Below the pieces are notes generated by a model that had not been told where the DNA came from, searched no databases, and worked only from the letters and a program-made list of their open reading frames with translations. The position numbers were made by a program, and so were the translations under genes. Shown here in pieces: positions 1 through 10,983 of a DNA stretch of 64,000 nucleotides (its first letter is position 1; each line of letters opens with the position of its first letter). The DNA is from Zygaena filipendulae (lineage: Eukaryota > Arthropoda > Insecta > Lepidoptera > Zygaenidae), in NCBI GenBank assembly GCA_907165275.2, contig OU015673.1, forward strand, positions 8,616,001 through 8,680,000. The letters are read 5' to 3'.

Positions 1-46
1 GTGACTCGGGAGCTCGTGTTGGTAAATATCCGCGTGGGAACCGGGC

Positions 47-88
47 AGTGCCGAGTGCCGAGTGCCGAGTGCCGAGTGCCGAGTGCCG
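47..88. repeat. 7-bp microsatellite (AGTGCCG)x6
   Basis: Six uninterrupted copies of AGTGCCG, followed by a partial copy. No coding context is visible. Confidence 0.9.
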
Positions 89-93
89 AGTGC

Positions 94-2400
94 GTGCGCC
101 GGGCGGCCCGGACACTGAACAAATAATCACTAAGCTACGTTAGAGTCGCCCGGCACTTTCATACTAATCGCTGATTTCGCTGAACCGATTTATGAAAGCA
201 TTTTGTGCCAACCTTAACCTTACCAATGTAAGACGCGGTCAGGGGGATTCGGTTAGGTATTCCAAAGCAGGTGAGGAAGTTCAAGGCAGTGTCTATGGGC
301 AGGGCCCGGACGCTGTCCGCTGTCCACTGCAACAGCTGCCCGCCGCTCGGGCACTCGCGTCATCGGCGAGAGCCGCCGGAACTCTACGGCTCTATATGGG
401 CGACACGCGGCGCGCGTACATACAGCGAAAGATGTACCTATGCCAGTCGGTGAACTTTATCACTAAGTAGGTACATAAATAAAATGTTATTAAACAAAAA
501 TATTGAGGTACTTATAACAAAAATATAGTACCTATTAAAATCCTCCGCCGCGTCAATCCGTCTGTCTGTTCGCGATAAACTTAAAAACTACTGAATAGAT
601 TTCATGCAGTAGATACGAGTGGTTTATGTGGAAGGTTTAAGTATATCATTTGCCAAGTTTTTTTGTAAACTGGTTGAAATATTATAACGATAAATAATTA
701 TTGGAAGTGTCGGGATAAAAGCGCATTAAATTTTGCATACCTACCTACTACACGTCAGGGGGACATTTTTGTCCCGGAATTCCCTTGGGAACTACGAAAT
801 TAAAAGTGAAAAGTGAAGTAAAAATTTGTGAAAGTGATTACATTATAATACCTGATGCCAACTCTGCTCTCGTAAAACACAAAATCTGCTCCCACATCTA
901 TAAGGGTCTTCCCGCATAAAGCCGCGCCCCGACCAGAGAACCGTTCGCGCACGAGCCAACCCTCCAGCGCGCGCGGGGCGCACCTACCCACCTGCTGTCG
1001 CACTGCGACCGCAACGCAATTTGTGCAACGCCGCGCCGCGCCGCACTAAACATTGCTGATTATTTTTTAAATATCGTTATCTACTTCAATGATTTATTAT
1101 ATGTAGAATGTCTTTGATCTACTATCTTTAAACGAGCAATTCTTGTATACATCTATACCTATATTATACAATCTGAATCTCGGAAACGGCTCCAACGATT
1201 TTCGTGTTGTATGCAGGGGGTTTCGGGGGCGACTAATCGATCTTAGCTTGGTTTCATTTTTAGAAAACGTTGTTTTATCCATGTTTTTAGACAGATGGCG
1301 TTACGAGCGAGGTTTCATTTTTATCCACAGAGCAAATGAAATTGGCGATGTTTCCGTACAAAGATTTACCAAAAAAAAAATCATCAAATCATCCAGGTAC
1401 TCTTATTAAAATAAGACGTAGTCAAGTTATATACAATGTTATTTTGTATCACTAAATCGGAAAGGAAATCGTTTAAAAGCAAAACCGTAATTTATCTGCA
1501 CGCGTGTTCCGGTCGCTCACGTTGCATTGTAGGTCAGAGGTTGTGTTGTCGCCTGTAGGTCGCTGTCCGCTGACCTATATCGTTTCCATTACGAATAGTA
1601 GATCAACAGAAGTTCAAATATTTTCTGGAGTTACTAAAATATAAAAAAGATACTCTGTTAGAGGATCAATCGCTTGATCCTTCCGCGCCCGTTATCAATG
1701 TTAGGTCTGCACGGTGCCGGTGCCGGTGCCGGTGCCGGTGCCGGTGCCGGTGCCGGTGCCGGTGCCCCAGAGAGCACAGCCGACAGCGCGAGCGGCGCGA
1801 CCCGGACCTTGACCTAGCGGTATAACTTTAACGTTTGCTTCGTTATCGATTTATTCAAAACATGTAATTAGCCTATATTATACCTACCTACATATGTAAC
1901 CATAGCGTTGTGGGTTTGACATCTGCCACTCGGGCGGTGGGCATTGTTATCTATATTAGGTTGGGACTAGTGCTACCTCGCGCCTTCGCTCGCGCTACAG
2001 ATTGTCGGGAGCGAACCATTCTTCAACAAATTGGGGCTATCAATGCGCTTCAAATGACTACAGGGAGGCTAGTTTCTCATTGAATTTGATTTATTTATTA
2101 TTGAATACAAATTACAATATCGATTAAGAAAAAGAAACTGAGAAACAAGTTTTTCTTCACATTCAATACTCATCAGTCCAGTAGTCCTCTGTTATAGTTA
2201 TACACATAGTAACAGTTTGTTTGTGCGGAGCTTTAGGTATGTCGTTATGTATGTATGTATGTTGTTTTCGATGTTCAGCAAAACATGCGTGTGAGTTCAG
2301 TCGGTTAGCGAAATGTTGACTGTTGATAATAACATGTAGTAGATACACTCGTCAGCACAGGTCAGTGAGTACAGTGTAATGGCGCGGTACGACACGATAG
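94..2400. other. Non-coding, probably mitoferrin intron or upstream DNA
   Basis: No open frame here resembles a known protein. About 541-800 resembles a degenerate copy of a common lepidopteran dispersed repeat (a stretch around GTCTGTCTGTTCGCGATAAA, then a motif around GTCCCGGAATTCCC). A GGTGCC hexamer array lies at 1712-1766. The mitoferrin exons encoding the N-terminal two thirds are not found, so this stretch is most simply intron. Confidence 0.45.
1712..1766. repeat. Hexanucleotide microsatellite (GGTGCC)n
   Basis: About nine tandem copies of GGTGCC in an otherwise unremarkable non-coding stretch. Confidence 0.9.
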
Positions 2401-2420
2401 TGGACACGCGTAACCTGCGG

Positions 2421-2483
2421 GGCTAAGATGCGCAACACGATAAAATTTTATCGAGCCATTTTATCGTGTTGCGCATCTTAGCC
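2421..2483. repeat. Perfect inverted repeat, 26-bp arms with 11-bp loop
   Basis: The arm at 2421-2446 is the exact reverse complement of 2458-2483. Its core is GATGCGCAACACGATAAAAT. Such a compact perfect hairpin is typical of the stem of a small foldback MITE. No flanking target duplication is obvious. Confidence 0.85.
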
Positions 2484-2703
2484 CGCGGTCGCTCCGCGCT
2501 CGCGCTAGTACCTAATATAACCTAATATTACCGAGAGGCCATGGAGGCGCGCGCGGGGGATAGGGCGGCGGGGGGGGGCGGTCTCGCCACACTCGCAAAG
2601 GAAACTTCCATTGCTGGCGTGCAAAATACAGTATTTTTGGTAAATGCAGGGAAAAAAAATTGTACAAAAATAAATTGTAATCCTTATGTATCGGGCAGCA
2701 TTC

Positions 2704-3064
2704 AATCAAATCAAATCAAATATTCTTTATTGTCACCAAAAACATAAATATGAAAAAAATACATGGTGGGAAATACAGGCAACAAAGGCCGGCCTTATTG
2801 CTTAAAAGCAATTTCTTCCAGGCAACCTGTAACTATAATAGTATAGGTACTTAACTAGAAAGATAAAAAAAGTGAAAGTCAAATTAAAAATATAACTAGC
2901 ATACTATAAGGGTGGGTGGTGCTGTGAGGTCGCAGTACATTTTATATACATACACAATATATAAACATTTATATAAAACAATAATAATAAGAGACAAACA
3001 AATAAATAAGTAGGCGACATATACACATAAAATAAATATATAAAAAAATAATAAAAAGAAACAT
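2704..3064 (-). mobile_element. 5'-truncated LINE 3'-tail fragment
   Basis: On the minus strand this reads as the 3' UTR of a lepidopteran LINE: a segment around GGAAGAAATTGCTTTTAAGC, then AATAAAGAATATTTG and a short TTGAT-rich simple tail near 2704-2722. No coding sequence remains. Assignment rests on similarity to LINE tails I recognise, not on a search. Confidence 0.5.
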
Positions 3065-3066
3065 TA

Positions 3067-3411
3067 CAACGTGTTAATGAATTAACTGAAAACCTGATAC
3101 ACCCCATTTAAAAAATTAAACAATAATATGATTAAAATATATTTTAAGTCGAAAAAATGTATACTTTAAAAGTTATTCGACATTAGTTTGTGGGTGATCT
3201 GTCTACGAATTTCCAAGCGCTACGCCCGCGCCTACTGGTTCGAATTTTTTTGCTGCGGGCGGCGTACGCGCCAAATATTGTATTATAAATAATTTAGACC
3301 TGGGCTAGTAAAAAAAAAAACATAACCTATATTAAAACGTTGTGCGATCGATTCGCTAGTCGATTCTGAGCAAACTACTTTCTAGTTTTCAGTTAATTCA
3401 TTAACACGTTG
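3067..3411. mobile_element. MITE with 27-bp terminal inverted repeats and TA target duplication
   Basis: The left end CAACGTGTTAATGAATTAAC (from 3067) is repeated in inverse at 3385-3411, and TA flanks both sides (3065-3066 and 3412-3413). The 345-bp interior has no open frame. TA duplication and short inverted repeats suit a Tc1/mariner-type non-autonomous element. Confidence 0.7.
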
Positions 3412-3502
3412 TATAAATAAAATTGAAAAATAATTAAAAATATTCGAATAGTAATATTGGATACAACCATATTATATAATATAAACATAAGGAATTTTCC
3501 AT

Positions 3503-3990
3503 GCAGTTGCCCTGTGGAACTCTCTGCCACATGAAATCCGTGACTGTAGGACTATCTCTTTATTTAAAAAGCGAGTCAAGGAACACTATCTATCACTGTT
3601 TGTGTAGCTATTGTATTCATTTTTGTATTTATTTATAGTTATAGTATTTATTTCTATATATTACGTGTTATTATATATTATATTGTCATGTAATTTTATG
3701 TAGGTATGTAGTTAGATAATGTTATTATTATTATGTTTATTTGGTTCTATTATTTTGTATGTATATTATTATTGTACTATTATTGTATTATTATTTTATT
3801 ATTATTGTATTATTATTGTATTGTACTTATCGAACAGATGCACACCAGATCAGCCTATTCTTTTCTCTTTTCCTGTAGCGGGTCTGCTGGAAGAAATTCC
3901 ACATGGAATAAGCATGACCCTTGTACATGATTACTTTTATACTTTTTTTCCTTTTTTGTTGTCCTGTGTGCATTAATTGTTAAATAAATA
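3503..3990 (+). pseudogene. LINE ORF2 C-terminus and 3' UTR fragment
   Basis: Codons 3503-3607 encode about 34 residues ending in a TAG stop. The peptide contains WNSLPHEIRD and FKKRVKEHYL, the pattern that closes the reverse-transcriptase ORF of Jockey/CR1-like LINEs. An AT-rich 3' UTR follows to about 3990, ending in TAAATAAATAAATAAG. Everything upstream of the C-terminus is missing, as expected of a 5'-truncated insertion. Confidence 0.6.
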
Positions 3991-4530
3991 AATAAGTAAC
4001 CGCTGAACACACATAAAGTTAATATCAAAAGAAATTCATCCAAATTCATCCAGCATTCATCCACATTGCTAGTTTGACAGTTGACGTTTTGTTGCCGGGT
4101 AGGTATGCGTTTCGTTCTGAAATTCCCCGCGCTGCCCTGCGGGTGCTCCGGGTGGTCCAGACCAGTCACAGTTGTTAATATAAAAAAGCGCGACAGTTGA
4201 AATAGGTATAAAAATAATAGTAATTTTCGTACAATTGACTGAAATATAGTACGATACTTTAAAATATAGTACAGGCGGCAACCCTAGTTATGTGATATAT
4301 TATAGTGCATGTAGGTACCTACTCCACGCAAGTGGCCGAGGTAAAATGTAGCAGAACAAGAATAAACACCGGCAACGGAAGTCGGTTTGGACGAGAAAAA
4401 TTACCTTCCTATGTTGTTTGAAATATAGGATATCTTGGAAAGCAAACTGCTGTTGACTAAATATTCGGTGACCGTTGTACGGGACCCTTCGCTGCGCGTG
4501 ATCCGACGGCGGCCCGCGTGTCCCGCCCTG

Positions 4531-4664
4531 AGCCGAGTTGACGACCCTCATCGCTGTAGGAAACTGTCGTCAAGTCGCGTGGTCACGGAAAATCGTCCGA
4601 TTTTGCGTGACCACGTGCCACGACGATACGTTCCTTAGTTTTCTATAGCCAACTTGGATAAGGG
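4531..4664. mobile_element. Degenerate palindromic MITE (related to 8265-8456)
   Basis: It starts AGCCGAGTTGACGA and is centred on GTGGTCACGGAAAATCG / CGATTTTGCGTGACCAC, then reads on to CGTTCCTTAGTT. The same ordered motifs occur in the better-preserved palindrome at 8265-8456, so I read it as a decayed copy of that family. Confidence 0.55.
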
Positions 4665-5339
4665 GGCCGGTGTCGGGTAGCGGGCTGCCGTCAACATCGC
4701 GCCCTGTAGCGGCCCTACTGTGCGTACGTACTGTGTAGTCAAGTGGCGCGGCTCGCTGCCTGTAGCGGCGGCGCGGCGAGCGGCGCGCGGCGAGCGGCGC
4801 GCGGCGTGCCTCCGTGCAGTGACTCGGCCGCGGCCGTCGGCGTAATCTTATCAGCAGTGGTTGTATCTTATCGGTGCCAGTGTAGTGATACCGCTCGCGC
4901 TATCAGTGGCAGGTAGGGCGGTGACCTTGGACTAGTTGTCGGCGTGCTCTGCTCTCTGTGTGCCCTTCGCCGTTGCCGAGGGCGCGCCGCCGGTGGGTCG
5001 GAGAGAATATCCCACTCGACTTAGATGCTTATTGGTCCACGTCAGTGGTAGTGTGTGCGCCCAATGCATGGACCAAAAAGCATTTGAAGAAAGAGAGGTC
5101 ACGTCGGCATGGCGTCACGTCTAGCAAAACAACTCTAATAACGATGTAGTATAGTTAAATTAATATACTTGGAAGTGATTGAATCCACTTGGTTTTCATA
5201 GACACAAACAAGGGTAGGCTGATTTGATTGTTCGCAAATCACATATACTTTTTAATGTACCTAATAAACAACACGTGTAGTGATCGATAACAACTGATAA
5301 ATCACTATTTATACCTTTATATTTTTTGCTTTGTTTAGG
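4665..5339. other. GC-rich stretch without a recognisable gene
   Basis: About 4680-5000 is GC-rich and CpG-rich, with short repeated GGCGCGCGGCGAGC blocks. No open frame here resembles a carrier protein. It could be a CpG-rich regulatory stretch or a non-coding exon, but the sequence alone does not decide. Confidence 0.3.
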
Positions 5340-5516
5340 TATCCTAACTAATATTATGAATGCGAAAGTGAGTTTTTTGTTACGCTTTCACGCCATAACG
5401 GCTCAACGGATCATCATGGGTACATAGGGTACTTTTTATCCCGGAATTCCCGCGGGAACTCCGACATTACCACGGGTGACATTTCCGCGGGTGAAACCGC
5501 GGGGCACAGCTAATTT
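5340..5516 (+). mobile_element. Short dispersed lepidopteran repeat (Lep1/Helitron-like)
   Basis: It begins with CCTAACTAATATTATGAATG followed by CGAAAGTG, continues through a TTACGCTTTCACGCC block and a CCCGGAATTCCCGCGGGAA block, and ends near CGCGGGGCACAGCTAA. These ordered motifs belong to a very abundant non-coding repeat of lepidopteran genomes often attributed to Helitrons. Confidence 0.6.
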
Positions 5517-5785
5517 TAAACAAAACCACACTTTTTCGGGTTGAATAGTTAGATTGTTACATAGATAAAGTTTGCGAGCCACAGTTCATTGTTGTTTCTA
5601 GAGATTGAACGCCAACATGGCGAATATGCGGTATTCTAATTTCTAATTGTAGGTATTTCGTAAAACCGCAATGTTAATTTCAATTTGACGCATGCGAAGT
5701 TAGCCGCCAATGTCAAAATAAATAATAAAGTGAGTGCAGCGGTCGCAGGTAGGTCTGTGATGTGTAATGTGTGGGGTGGTTGCAG

Positions 5786-6881
5786 TGGTGAAGCAGCGGC
5801 TGCAGATGCTGAACTCGCCGTACCGCGGCGTGTGGGAGTGCGCGCGCGGCGTGTGGCGCGCCGAGGGGGCGCGCGCCTTCTACCGCTCCTACGGCACGCA
5901 GGTCGCCATGAACGTGCCCTTCCAGGTGCGTGCCGTCCCCCTGAGTGCGCACAGTGTATGTATGCCGTGTACCGTACCAGTGTACTGTACCGTGTCCGTA
6001 CCGGGTCGCAACTCGCAGGCGCTGCACTTCGTGTCGTACGAGTGGTGCCAGGCGCGGCTGAACCCGTCGCGCGCGTACTCGCCCGCGGCGCACGCGCTGA
6101 GCGGCGCGTGCGCGGGCGCGCTGGCCGCCGCCGCCACCACGCCGCTGGACGTGTGCAAGACGGTGCTCAACACGCAGCAGCACGCGCGCGCCGACTCGCT
6201 GCCCGAGGCGGCGGCGCACGTGCTGCGCGCCTCGGGGCCCGCCGGCTTCCTCAAGGGCGTCAGCGCGCGCGTGCTCTACCAGATGCCCGCCGCCGCCATC
6301 TGCTGGCTCACCTACGAGACCTTCAAGCACGCGCTGCAGGTACCCACCCACCCATACACACGTGACGCATGCACGGGACCCCGGCGCGCGGCGCCCGTGG
6401 AGTGCCATTGTATTACAAACAAACAAATTAAAATTGAATTGAATTGATAAACTTTATTTGACACGACACAAAGATTTACAGCATACGTAGGTATACAACA
6501 ACTAAACATATAAATACCTACTTCATTCATTCAGCAGTTTTAAAATAAATGGTTAAATTGAAGGATAATATAATATCATCATAACGAGTCGCGGCCCCCG
6601 CTCAATCTCGTTCTACCTATGTGTACTGAATAAAATAAAATAAAATAAAATCTCCTCTCTAGGATGTAACGAAAATCTGTGATCGTTCGTTTGTTTGACA
6701 GTTAACTAAAATAAATCACCGCGTGTTGCAGGTGGAGGTGCGGTGCGAGGAGGGCGCGCCCCCCGCGCCGGCGAGCGCGGCGGGGGCGGCGCCCCCCGCG
6801 GCCTGCGCGCCCGCGCCGCCCCCGCTGGTGGGCGCGGCGCTGCGGCTGGCGGCCGCCGACGCGGGCCTCACGCGCACCTAG
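5786..6881 (+). CDS. mfrn: Mitoferrin-like mitochondrial carrier, last three coding exons
   Basis: Carrier of the SLC25 family, most like mitoferrin, which imports iron across the inner mitochondrial membrane for haem and Fe-S synthesis. Three exons with consensus splice sites and matching phases: 5786-5925 (enters with two bases of a split Val codon), 6019-6339 and 6732-6881 (TAG stop), about 203 residues in all. Exon 1 starts VVKQRLQMLNSPYRG, where the mitoferrin second repeat continues from its PAE. Exon 2 holds the third carrier signature TTPLDVCKTVLNTQ and CWLTYETFKHAL. The last exon is an Ala/Pro-rich tail. The first repeat and the start codon are not in the window and should lie to the left. 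Third codon positions are almost all G or C, unlike the AT-rich introns. Confidence 0.85.
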
Positions 6882-8264
6882 CCGCGCCGCCGCCGCCTCC
6901 ACGCGCACCCGCACCCGCACCCGCACCCGGCCCCAACGAGACGAACGGATTTTTTTTTAAAGTTTTTACGACGGTTTTAATATAGTATAAACTGTGATGT
7001 TTCTTTTTTTAAATTAATATATTATTTACGTTAGTATATCGTTGGATGCGAGTCGCGGGAGGGCGGGGTGCAGAGGGTGGGGTGGTGGGCGGGGCGGGGC
7101 GCGTCGCTGTTGTTGACTGGAAGTCGGGGAAGTTGAGAGTTAAAGTGGAAGGTGGGGGAGGGGAGAGACGGGAGGTTATATTATAGTGTTGATATATTAT
7201 TCATTTGTTATTGTTATCCCCCCCCCCTCCCCCCCCTCCCCCGCATCCTGGCACGTGTTCTGTTGAGGTCGGTGCGACAAGTATTGTAACTATGTGATAC
7301 GCGACGCGGCGCGGTGCCGTGCCGTGCGGTGCGGCGCCGTGCGGTGCGGTGCGGTGCAGTGCCGCTCGACAGTATACTGCACAAATCCACAAATTTACTC
7401 GTATCGTAAGATTAATCGAAGGAAATATCGAAACGCAAACCATAATTTTTTAACTTAACTATCCGATAAAATAACGACGACGAATGATGCCTGAGGGTCT
7501 CCCGATGCTCCTTTGCTATTGTCGCCGACGCGCGACGGGTCACGATTTCTCGTACAATGTTTTTCTTAATGCACACCTACTGATATGTCCCTCGATTAAA
7601 ATTACAGTTTTTTTTTAAATTGCGATGTTAATTATGTAAATGGTTTTTTTTTTGTTTTAAATAGGTATTAAAAATTATGATGTAAAAACAGCAGGGCTTA
7701 CTAACGTAGATTCGAAGCGCGTTGACCTCTCTACCTCCGCAACGCAGATTGTTTATTGCGATTTAGTGCGATGCGTTGCGGCGATAGTGTTCAGTATGCT
7801 ATGCCTCATACGGGCTCGTTTAATGCGCTTCGTCTCTGGCCTGGAGTGTGAATGATGACGCCTACGTCGGTCGCTTTCCACGGCACAAAGTGTATACGTG
7901 TACCTAGTTGATAGCATTTATTGTCAGTAGGTATATGAAGTCATCTCATGTGCGATGCGGGGCGTGTACAATGTACATATTATGTAGAAGTTTGTATATA
8001 GGATTGGTTGTCGATGTCGACTGCTCAGTCGCAGGCGATGTCGAGCGGTGCAAGGGTTCATATAAATGTCAATTGAGTATCGTTCAACAGTGTCGCATTT
8101 CATCCGATGAAGTGTGTTTAATTCGCCCGACAGAGGCGTCGCGCCCCATCGGTGTACCCGCGGCTAGCTCGTGTGCACAGTAGTGAGTAGTCAGTACTGT
8201 CGGACGGCCCGTCGCCGGCGCGCGTCGCGGGCTTCACGCCGGGGCGGGGGCGGGGGCGGGCCCC
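6882..8264. other. Probable mitoferrin 3' UTR and intergenic DNA
   Basis: No gene seen. It contains a C-rich pyrimidine block at 7218-7246 and GCGGTGCC-like simple repeats near 7305-7360. A possible poly(A) signal AATAAA lies far downstream at 9502-9507, so the 3' UTR could be long, but no nearer signal was established. Confidence 0.35.
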
Positions 8265-8456
8265 TTAGCCGAGTTGACGATCTACACCCGTCGAGTGCCA
8301 GCGCATACACAACTAAGGAACGCAGTCGTCCCGTCACGCGGTCACGCTAAATCATCCAATCAATCGAGTCCAGCTTAGCGTGACCGCGTGACGTGACGAT
8401 TGCGTTCTTTAGTTGTGTATGCGTTGACGTCGGGTATAGATCGTCAACTCGGCTAA
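8265..8456. mobile_element. Palindromic MITE, about 190 bp
   Basis: TTAGCCGAGTTGACGATCTA at the left end is matched in inverse by a right end finishing TAGATCGTCAACTCGGCTAA. Inner segments GCATACACAACTAA and GTCACGCGGTCACGCTAA also have inverse partners. Almost the whole element can fold into one long interrupted hairpin. There is no coding capacity. Confidence 0.8.
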
Positions 8457-8852
8457 TGCGGCCAGGTCAATCTGCGGCCAGTTTCGGCCTTCGCTTCATC
8501 ACCGACATGACGTATCTACGAGTTTTATTTTGTAATATAACGTTTGGGTCAATAGGAATAGGAGTCGCTACTCGCTCCCGATCGTGGAGCGATCTCGCGG
8601 CCGGACACGGTGAGGTGCCGTTTCGACTCTAGTGAGATTATCTTATATTCACATTCGTGTGCTACTTTTATTGAGGGCGTGAGTGTGCGAGTGAGAGAGC
8701 GAGCGAGCGAGCGAGCGAGCGTGTGCGACACGTTATTAGTAGAGTTGCAAATAAAATTATAATATTCGTTTAGGACGCACCGAATGTCATTTTAAAACAA
8801 TGCATCAAGAGCGGGCGGAGTATTTAGATATTATATAGTAATAAGGGTGTCG

Positions 8853-8976
8853 CCCCCCCCCCCCGCCCCCGCCCCCGCCCCCGCGCCGTGTGCTGCGAGT
8901 GTGGGTGCATTGGTACTGTTGTGTGTAGAGCAGCGCGCGGGGCGCGGGGCGGGGGGGGGGGGGGGGGGGGGGGGGG
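8853..8976. repeat. Poly-C/CCCCG tract and uninterrupted 26-G run
   Basis: A run of C followed by CCCCCG repeats at about 8853-8883, then a GC-rich stretch with a pure G run at 8951-8976. The G run could form a quadruplex, and its length may be unreliable in assembly. Confidence 0.8.
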
Positions 8977-9689
8977 CGAGCGCGCCGGATATTTTAAGAG
9001 AAATCGTTCGATGTGAACTTTTGTTAATTATTTTTTGTTACATGTTGTTAAAACTTGTCGAAATTAAAATTATAATAATAATTAGGTATACCTAATAACA
9101 AACACAATATTGTATAGTAATAGGTATGATGCGTGTGCGTGTGTATGGGAGACGATACAAGCGTCGGTGTGCGAGACGAGCGAGGGGCGGCGCGGCGCGG
9201 GGCGGGGCGTCGCCGGTGCTACGGGGGGGCGGGGCGGGGCGAGGGAGCGAGCTCTTCCGAATGTAACAGATAATATTAGCTATTCTTATATCATTGTTTG
9301 TGAATATTAATTATATCATTATTGAACGTATTTGTTATATTTATGAGTTGTATTATATAGAACGAGTGAAAGCTCCATATTATTTTAGACTTGGATTTTC
9401 GTAACTTGTAATGTCTACCACGCGCTAGGTGGGCCCCGGCGGCCGCGAGCCGACACGGGCTCAAAGTGAAAAGTAAACAGTCACAATCTCGAAGAGAATG
9501 AAATAAACAGTTGGACAATACTGGCGGTGTTTTATTGGTCCCTCGCCGGAGCGGAGCGCGGAGCTGTCTACTTGTTGTACCCATCGACGTGTTTCTATTT
9601 TATTTTATTTTGGAGGAAAACCTTACGGCTAATGTAACAAAATTAAATATATAAAATGGCAGACAACAGCCATTCGCGGAATTCATAAT

Positions 9690-9945
9690 TACATAAAAAG
9701 TGTAAAATGTATAAAGAGATTTGGATTATAGTACATTGTTATCCCAGGGGTGAAAGTAATCCTCGATCTATTGGCGCCCTCGCTACGCTCGGGCGCCAAA
9801 CCCCGTCTCGGCACTAAATAAGTCTTTCTCCCGAGGGTAACACTGTGCTTTTCATTACGAATGCAAGGAAAATCAAAATAAAAATTAGCTAAAGAAAAAA
9901 TGAGTGAAGATCGGATAGTCGCTTGACACTTTCCCACCTATTTCT
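9690..9945 (+). repeat. Left arm of a large inverted repeat
   Basis: The flanking parts of this segment recur in inverse orientation at 10630-10748 plus 15132-15230, which were one continuous arm before the LTR element inserted. The middle block, with the stem GGCGCCC...GGGCGCC, keeps the same orientation in both arms, so it is flipped relative to its flanks. This looks like a foldback-type DNA element. Confidence 0.65.
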
Positions 9946-10023
9946 TTTTCTTTGGCCGGCTAGCTATTCAGCCAGTATTTTTTATTTACATTGTGGCGAC
10001 CTAAAAATAGTATATTTCATTAT

Positions 10024-10137
10024 AAGTGCGGAAAGCCTGTCATTGCAAAGAGTTCCGACAAATGTCTACCCGAGCCGAGGCGCAGCCGTAGGTGAGGGTT
10101 GACAGTCGGAACTAGTTGCAATGACGGTTCCGCACGT
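10024..10137. repeat. Hairpin element between the inverted arms
   Basis: GTGCGGAA, TGTCATTGCAA and AGTTCCGAC on the left are mirrored by GTCGGAACT, TTGCAATGACGG and TTCCGCAC on the right, around a 40-bp loop. It may be the core of the foldback element or a separate small MITE. Confidence 0.65.
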
Positions 10138-10748
10138 GTACTGAACAACTATTTTTAATACAGTTACGAAAAAATTAAGCAATTTAATAAAATATCAAAA
10201 ACACAACAAACTCAACTAAGTTCCAACTGTGATCAAGAGATGGCGCTAGTCGTATTAGTAATGCGAAACCTACGTTTCGCAATGCAAAAAGTGTGTCAAA
10301 GTCGTGTCGCCATTTTTGACAGTTGGCAAAAAGAACGCACGAGTTCGGGAAAGGTAAACAAAAAGCTCGAGTATGTAATAGCCCACATCCCGAACGCTAA
10401 ACGTCCCTGCAATACGCCACTTTTTGAGCAACTGTATTAAAAAGTATTTTTCATTACTCATACTCGGAAAGTAGGTCTGAAGTTGCCTGAGAAGCGGGTT
10501 GAAAGTAACACTTTTCAGGCCTAGGGAGAATCGCTTTCAACTGACAGCTGGATACTGCAGAAACTCAAGTTTTTTTTTATGTCATCGGGGGCATACTTAC
10601 TGGCCAGTAGCACACCTAATGGTTGATTTATGTAAAATAAAATTCACTCATTTTTTTCTTTGGCTAATTCCTATTTTTATTTTGACTTTCCTTGCATTTG
10701 TAATGAAAAGCACAGTGTTATCCTCGGGAGAAAGACTTATTTAGTCCC

Positions 10749-10916
10749 TGTAGTATATTCAATGAAAGTCGAGTCACTTTGATTTAATCTTTAATTGAGC
10801 CGTTGTAGGTACTAGACAATATAACATGGAGTCGTTCCAAGTCCTAACACGGAACACAGACACACAATCGACAGAGAGTCCTTTCATAGACAAAGCAAAC
10901 ATTGCTTTACACTACA
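10749..10916 (-). repeat. 3' LTR of the gypsy element
   Basis: 168 bp, identical to 14964-15131, with 6-bp terminal inverted repeat TGTAGT/ACTACA. Confidence 0.93.
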
Positions 10917-10983
10917 TCTCTCCTTACAAGATACTAAATATATATTAGGAAATAAGGAATATAATAAGCATCTAATTACTAAA

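Noticed and set aside
2370..2426. Short ATG frame starting MARYDTIVD as a possible mitoferrin first exon
   Set aside because: It does not resemble mitoferrin, hits a stop within the hairpin repeat, and lacks a convincing donor site.
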